This document shows, one piece after another, positions 30,561 through 32,732 of a stretch of 32,732 nucleotides of DNA. The stretch is taken from positions 1 to 32,732 of IMG/VR virus record IMGVR_UViG_3300043466_000942; one strand, given 5' to 3'. Below the pieces are notes generated by a model. The model ran no database searches, was not told the origin of the DNA, and saw only the letters and a program-made list of their open reading frames with translations. This DNA is from a virus. Numbering within the stretch: the first letter of the stretch is position 1; every line of letters begins with the position of its first letter. The position numbers and the translations under genes are program-made.

Positions 30561-30899
30561 TTATGCTTTATTTGATTTTGGTGTTGTGATTACCTTTCCT
30601 TCAGGTACTGCCCATTGTTCCGGATTAACTAATTCACCTACCATTGTAAACTCTGCATTTTGTACAGGCACATTCGTAATATCAATTGTGTTAATCTGCT
30701 TTTCTAATACTCTCCTCAACTTATTTGTAGCAGAGTTTCTTTGTTGGATAGTGGCAGATAGATAAGCTTTAGAAGCTTTTAGTTCTTCCATTATCTTACC
30801 ATTCTCCGTTTCCAAATGATTGATGTATGCTGCCATTTCCATTATTTGTTCTTCACCTATTAAGGCTTCACCTATTTTAAGGTATTGTTTATCTTCCAT
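30561..30899 (-). CDS. Hypothetical coiled-coil protein
   Basis: This 112-residue protein starts at the ATG at 30899 (MEDKQYLKIGEALIGEEQIM); a GTG seven codons upstream would overlap the TerL stop and is less likely. The first two thirds form a predicted coiled coil (INHLETENGKIMEELKASKA), followed by RNSATNKLRRVLEKQ. The last third is a short extended tail (VVNPEQWAVPEG-like). Function unknown; it is the gene directly after TerL. Confidence 0.62.
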   Translation of the reverse strand: MEDKQYLKIGEALIGEEQIMEMAAYINHLETENGKIMEELKASKAYLSATIQQRNSATNKLRRVLEKQINTIDITNVPVQNAEFTMVGELVNPEQWAVPEGKVITTPKSNKA

Positions 30900-30909
30900 A
30901 TATTTTGTT

Positions 30910-32073
30910 TTATCGTACACTTATTACATATTTTCCTTTAGCCGTAGCTACATTACTTAATCTCATCATTGCTCCATAACGAGCTGCATCTATTAAGTGG
31001 TCCATACCACCTTCGGGGTTATCCGTTACATGCTGATGTTTATCCATAGCCCATTGATACGAATAGAATTCATTAATTAGATTCTGACATGTCTTAGGAA
31101 TAAACAACTTATAGTTTTGTAGAACCTGAATACCAAAACGAATACTATCCTTACCTTTGATTACAGGCTTGGTATTGAATCCTAAACGATACAGCTCCTC
31201 AATCATTCTTGGGTCAGATGAATCGCACCATATCTCCCAACGATTATCACCTACTATTTCTTTTAGCTTATCAGCAATTTCCGTTGTCACCATTCCCTTT
31301 TCGTAGCAGTTCTCAACTAAGTAGATATCATTACCTTTACGGAACAGAGAAACGATTGCAGTAGGGTCTTGTGAGAATCCAAAGTCCATCCCTATACACA
31401 CAAAATCTGCATCATCAGGCACCCATTCACATTGTTCAAATTGGAATATAGCCCTTTCATTACCAACGTATTCACCTAAACCATATACCTTCCATGCTTT
31501 TGGATTAGTATGCCTTAATTCTTCAATGGCTCTCTTTACTGAATCCTCTAAGTAAATGTTGTTCTTATATGTGGTGAAGTAACGTGTACACTCCTGCATC
31601 TGCCTTATCCAATGATATGGTGATATAGTAGGGTTGTAAGATAATATGATTGGACCTGTTGTACGAATTTGTAGCTGGAAATAAGATTCCTCATCTATTT
31701 CGTTTGCTTCCTCTAACCATAAGATACTACTCTTTAATCCTCTTAGCTTCTCTGCATCATCGGTAGATATAAATTGTATTGTACTATCATTATAGAATGT
31801 GTATATCCTATCGGTAATATTAAAATCATTTTCATTCCATACACCAATTAGCTGCATTACATCTTTAAAATCTTTCATAATGGTACGCTTCAAAGATGGT
31901 ATTGTCTTTCGTACAACAGTCACTTCTTGCTTACTCTCTAAAGCCTGTACAATAATCCATTGTAATAATGCGTATGTCTTGCCACTTCGAGTACCACCAA
32001 TGTGATGTGTTACACGTGTTGGTGAATTCTGCTGATTGGAATAAGTGATTGTAGTATTAATCGTTAGTTCCAT
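30910..32073 (-). CDS. terL: Terminase large subunit
   Basis: This 387-residue protein carries both terminase activities. ATPase: Walker A GGTRSGKT at 26-33, Walker B ILWLEEANE at 117-125 with catalytic Glu, and coupling motif PIILSYNPT at 141-149. Nuclease (RNase H fold): GMDFGFSQDP at 228-237 (D230), IWCDSSDP at 281-288 (D284) and GMDHLIDAARYG at 356-367 (D358, D362). It packages DNA into the prohead through the portal and cuts it. The ATG lies 17 bases inside the small terminase gene. It is somewhat short for the family but complete. The long distance to the portal gene is unusual. Confidence 0.95.
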   Translation of the reverse strand: MELTINTTITYSNQQNSPTRVTHHIGGTRSGKTYALLQWIIVQALESKQEVTVVRKTIPSLKRTIMKDFKDVMQLIGVWNENDFNITDRIYTFYNDSTIQFISTDDAEKLRGLKSSILWLEEANEIDEESYFQLQIRTTGPIILSYNPTISPYHWIRQMQECTRYFTTYKNNIYLEDSVKRAIEELRHTNPKAWKVYGLGEYVGNERAIFQFEQCEWVPDDADFVCIGMDFGFSQDPTAIVSLFRKGNDIYLVENCYEKGMVTTEIADKLKEIVGDNRWEIWCDSSDPRMIEELYRLGFNTKPVIKGKDSIRFGIQVLQNYKLFIPKTCQNLINEFYSYQWAMDKHQHVTDNPEGGMDHLIDAARYGAMMRLSNVATAKGKYVISVR

Positions 32074-32359
32074 TACTGCCGGTTTGGTTTATGTTTACTG
32101 TAATCTGATGTATTCTTTGTTCTACTTCAGCTCTCACTTCCGTTCTACTCAACTTAGGGATTGTATATTCTAATAGTTTAAATGCTAATTCTAATGCAGC
32201 TTGTGGGTCTTTCTTCTTAATCTCCTCCAAATCTTTCGATAGGGTTGATAAGGTATTATCTACTGCTCTTGCTATTGAAAGCTTAACCATCTCCGTAGAA
32301 CGATTAACTGCTCCCTTTGGTCTTCCTTTACTTAGCTTATTTCCTTTTTCAAATGCCAT
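32057..32359 (-). CDS. Terminase small subunit (probable)
   Basis: This 100-residue protein starts MAFEKGNKLSKGRPKGAVNR, a basic DNA-binding N-terminus (KGRPKGAVNRST) common in small phage packaging proteins, followed by a helical centre (TLSKDLEEIKKKD, AALELAFKLLEYTIPK) and an oligomerisation-like tail. Its stop overlaps the TerL ATG by 17 bases, which makes small subunit the best reading. The left end of the window holds a second partial copy (1-259) that differs at one synonymous base. Confidence 0.72.
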   Translation of the reverse strand: MAFEKGNKLSKGRPKGAVNRSTEMVKLSIARAVDNTLSTLSKDLEEIKKKDPQAALELAFKLLEYTIPKLSRTEVRAEVEQRIHQITVNINQTGSNGTND

Positions 32360-32732
32360 TGTTATTTCCTGTTATTTAAACATTTACTTATATTTTAACA
32401 CTCATATATAAAAATATATCTAAAGCCTATTTAAATGGATTGTTTAGGTTATCTTTGAGATGCTTCTTTACCTTCTTACAATTAAGGTAGACTGTAGATT
32501 TAGATAGCTTTAGTTCTGCTGCTAACTTCTCAAATGTCATCTCCTTATCAAATGCGTACATCTGATATATCTTAGATGGTGCCCATAAACGAGTTCTTTC
32601 TAATCGTTTAAGTTCATCCACTACTTCGTTATATGTGTTATCTATCTTCTCGTCTGAATCTATATTGTATTCTATTTCTACTTCATCATACGTGTCCGAA
32701 ATTTGTACATTCCTTTTGCCGGCTTTAATCCT
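32101..32732. repeat. Terminal overlap, right copy
   Basis: Same orientation as 1-632, with six transitions between copies (see the left copy). Covers most of the small terminase gene, the late-promoter-like element (32394-32403) and the 3' end of the ECF-like sigma gene. Confidence 0.93.
32427..32732 (-). CDS. ECF-like sigma factor, copy cut by the right edge
   Basis: This is the C-terminal part (from about residue 78) of the protein encoded completely at 327-863. The reading frame stays open to the window edge. The two copies differ at five bases in this stretch, one of which changes a Val to Ile near residue 97. It is an assembly overlap, not a second gene. Confidence 0.8.
   Translation of the reverse strand, partial: RIKAGKRNVQISDTYDEVEIEYNIDSDEKIDNTYNEVVDELKRLERTRLWAPSKIYQMYAFDKEMTFEKLAAELKLSKSTVYLNCKKVKKHLKDNLNNPFK

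Noticed and set aside
1-32732. tRNA genes
   Set aside because: I scanned intergenic regions by eye and found no cloverleaf with a T-loop (GTTCRA) motif; a tRNAscan-SE run would settle it.

Overview
This window is the closed genome of a small tailed phage, most likely a siphovirus of a Bacteroidota host (Flavobacteria or relatives). The last 632 bases (32101-32732) repeat the first 632 with six differences, so the contig closes into a circle of about 32.1 kb. The host assignment rests on very AT-rich DNA, three promoters of the Bacteroidota housekeeping type (TTGG-N19-TATCTTTG), start codons in A/T-rich contexts without Shine-Dalgarno sequences, and protein families I associate with uncultured Bacteroidota phages.

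Every gene but one is on the minus strand, so the genome reads from high to low coordinates. An early block (5338 to about 1830) holds an AAA+ ATPase, a zinc-finger protein, a replication-initiator-like protein with three tandem 11-bp repeats inside its gene, and several small unknown proteins. Next come an HNH endonuclease, two small conserved proteins and an ECF-like sigma/HTH protein, running through the circle junction into the terminase subunits (32359 to 30910). After these lie a small unknown gene, an FkbM-type methyltransferase, a conserved unknown protein and three very small genes. A fibre/adhesin block follows (28621-19949): a 1334-residue collagen-like modular fibre, LamG-like proteins with a shared anchor, a spike-base-like protein and a glycine-rich adhesin. 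The head and tail block (19893-6267) encodes scaffold-like protein, major capsid protein, probable tail tube, portal, connector, tail-completion proteins, tail tip/hub proteins, tape measure, and a XkdF-like protease fusion.

The only plus-strand gene (5429-6274) looks like a T4 gp55-type late sigma factor and has its own host-type promoter. Upstream of at least eight minus-strand gene groups lies a different recurring element, AATTGTTAAA, in one case directly after an intrinsic terminator. The simplest reading is a two-stage programme: host RNA polymerase transcribes the early genes and the sigma gene, and the phage sigma then redirects polymerase to the AATTGTTAAA sites of the packaging, capsid, tail and fibre genes.

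Other unexplained structure: three intergenic stem-loops share a loop motif (TATC...CTGCCAT on the minus strand), and one of them is preceded by its own promoter and followed by T7, as a small RNA gene would be. No integrase, repressor, DNA polymerase, holin or endolysin could be recognised, so the phage looks virulent with an unknown lysis mechanism.
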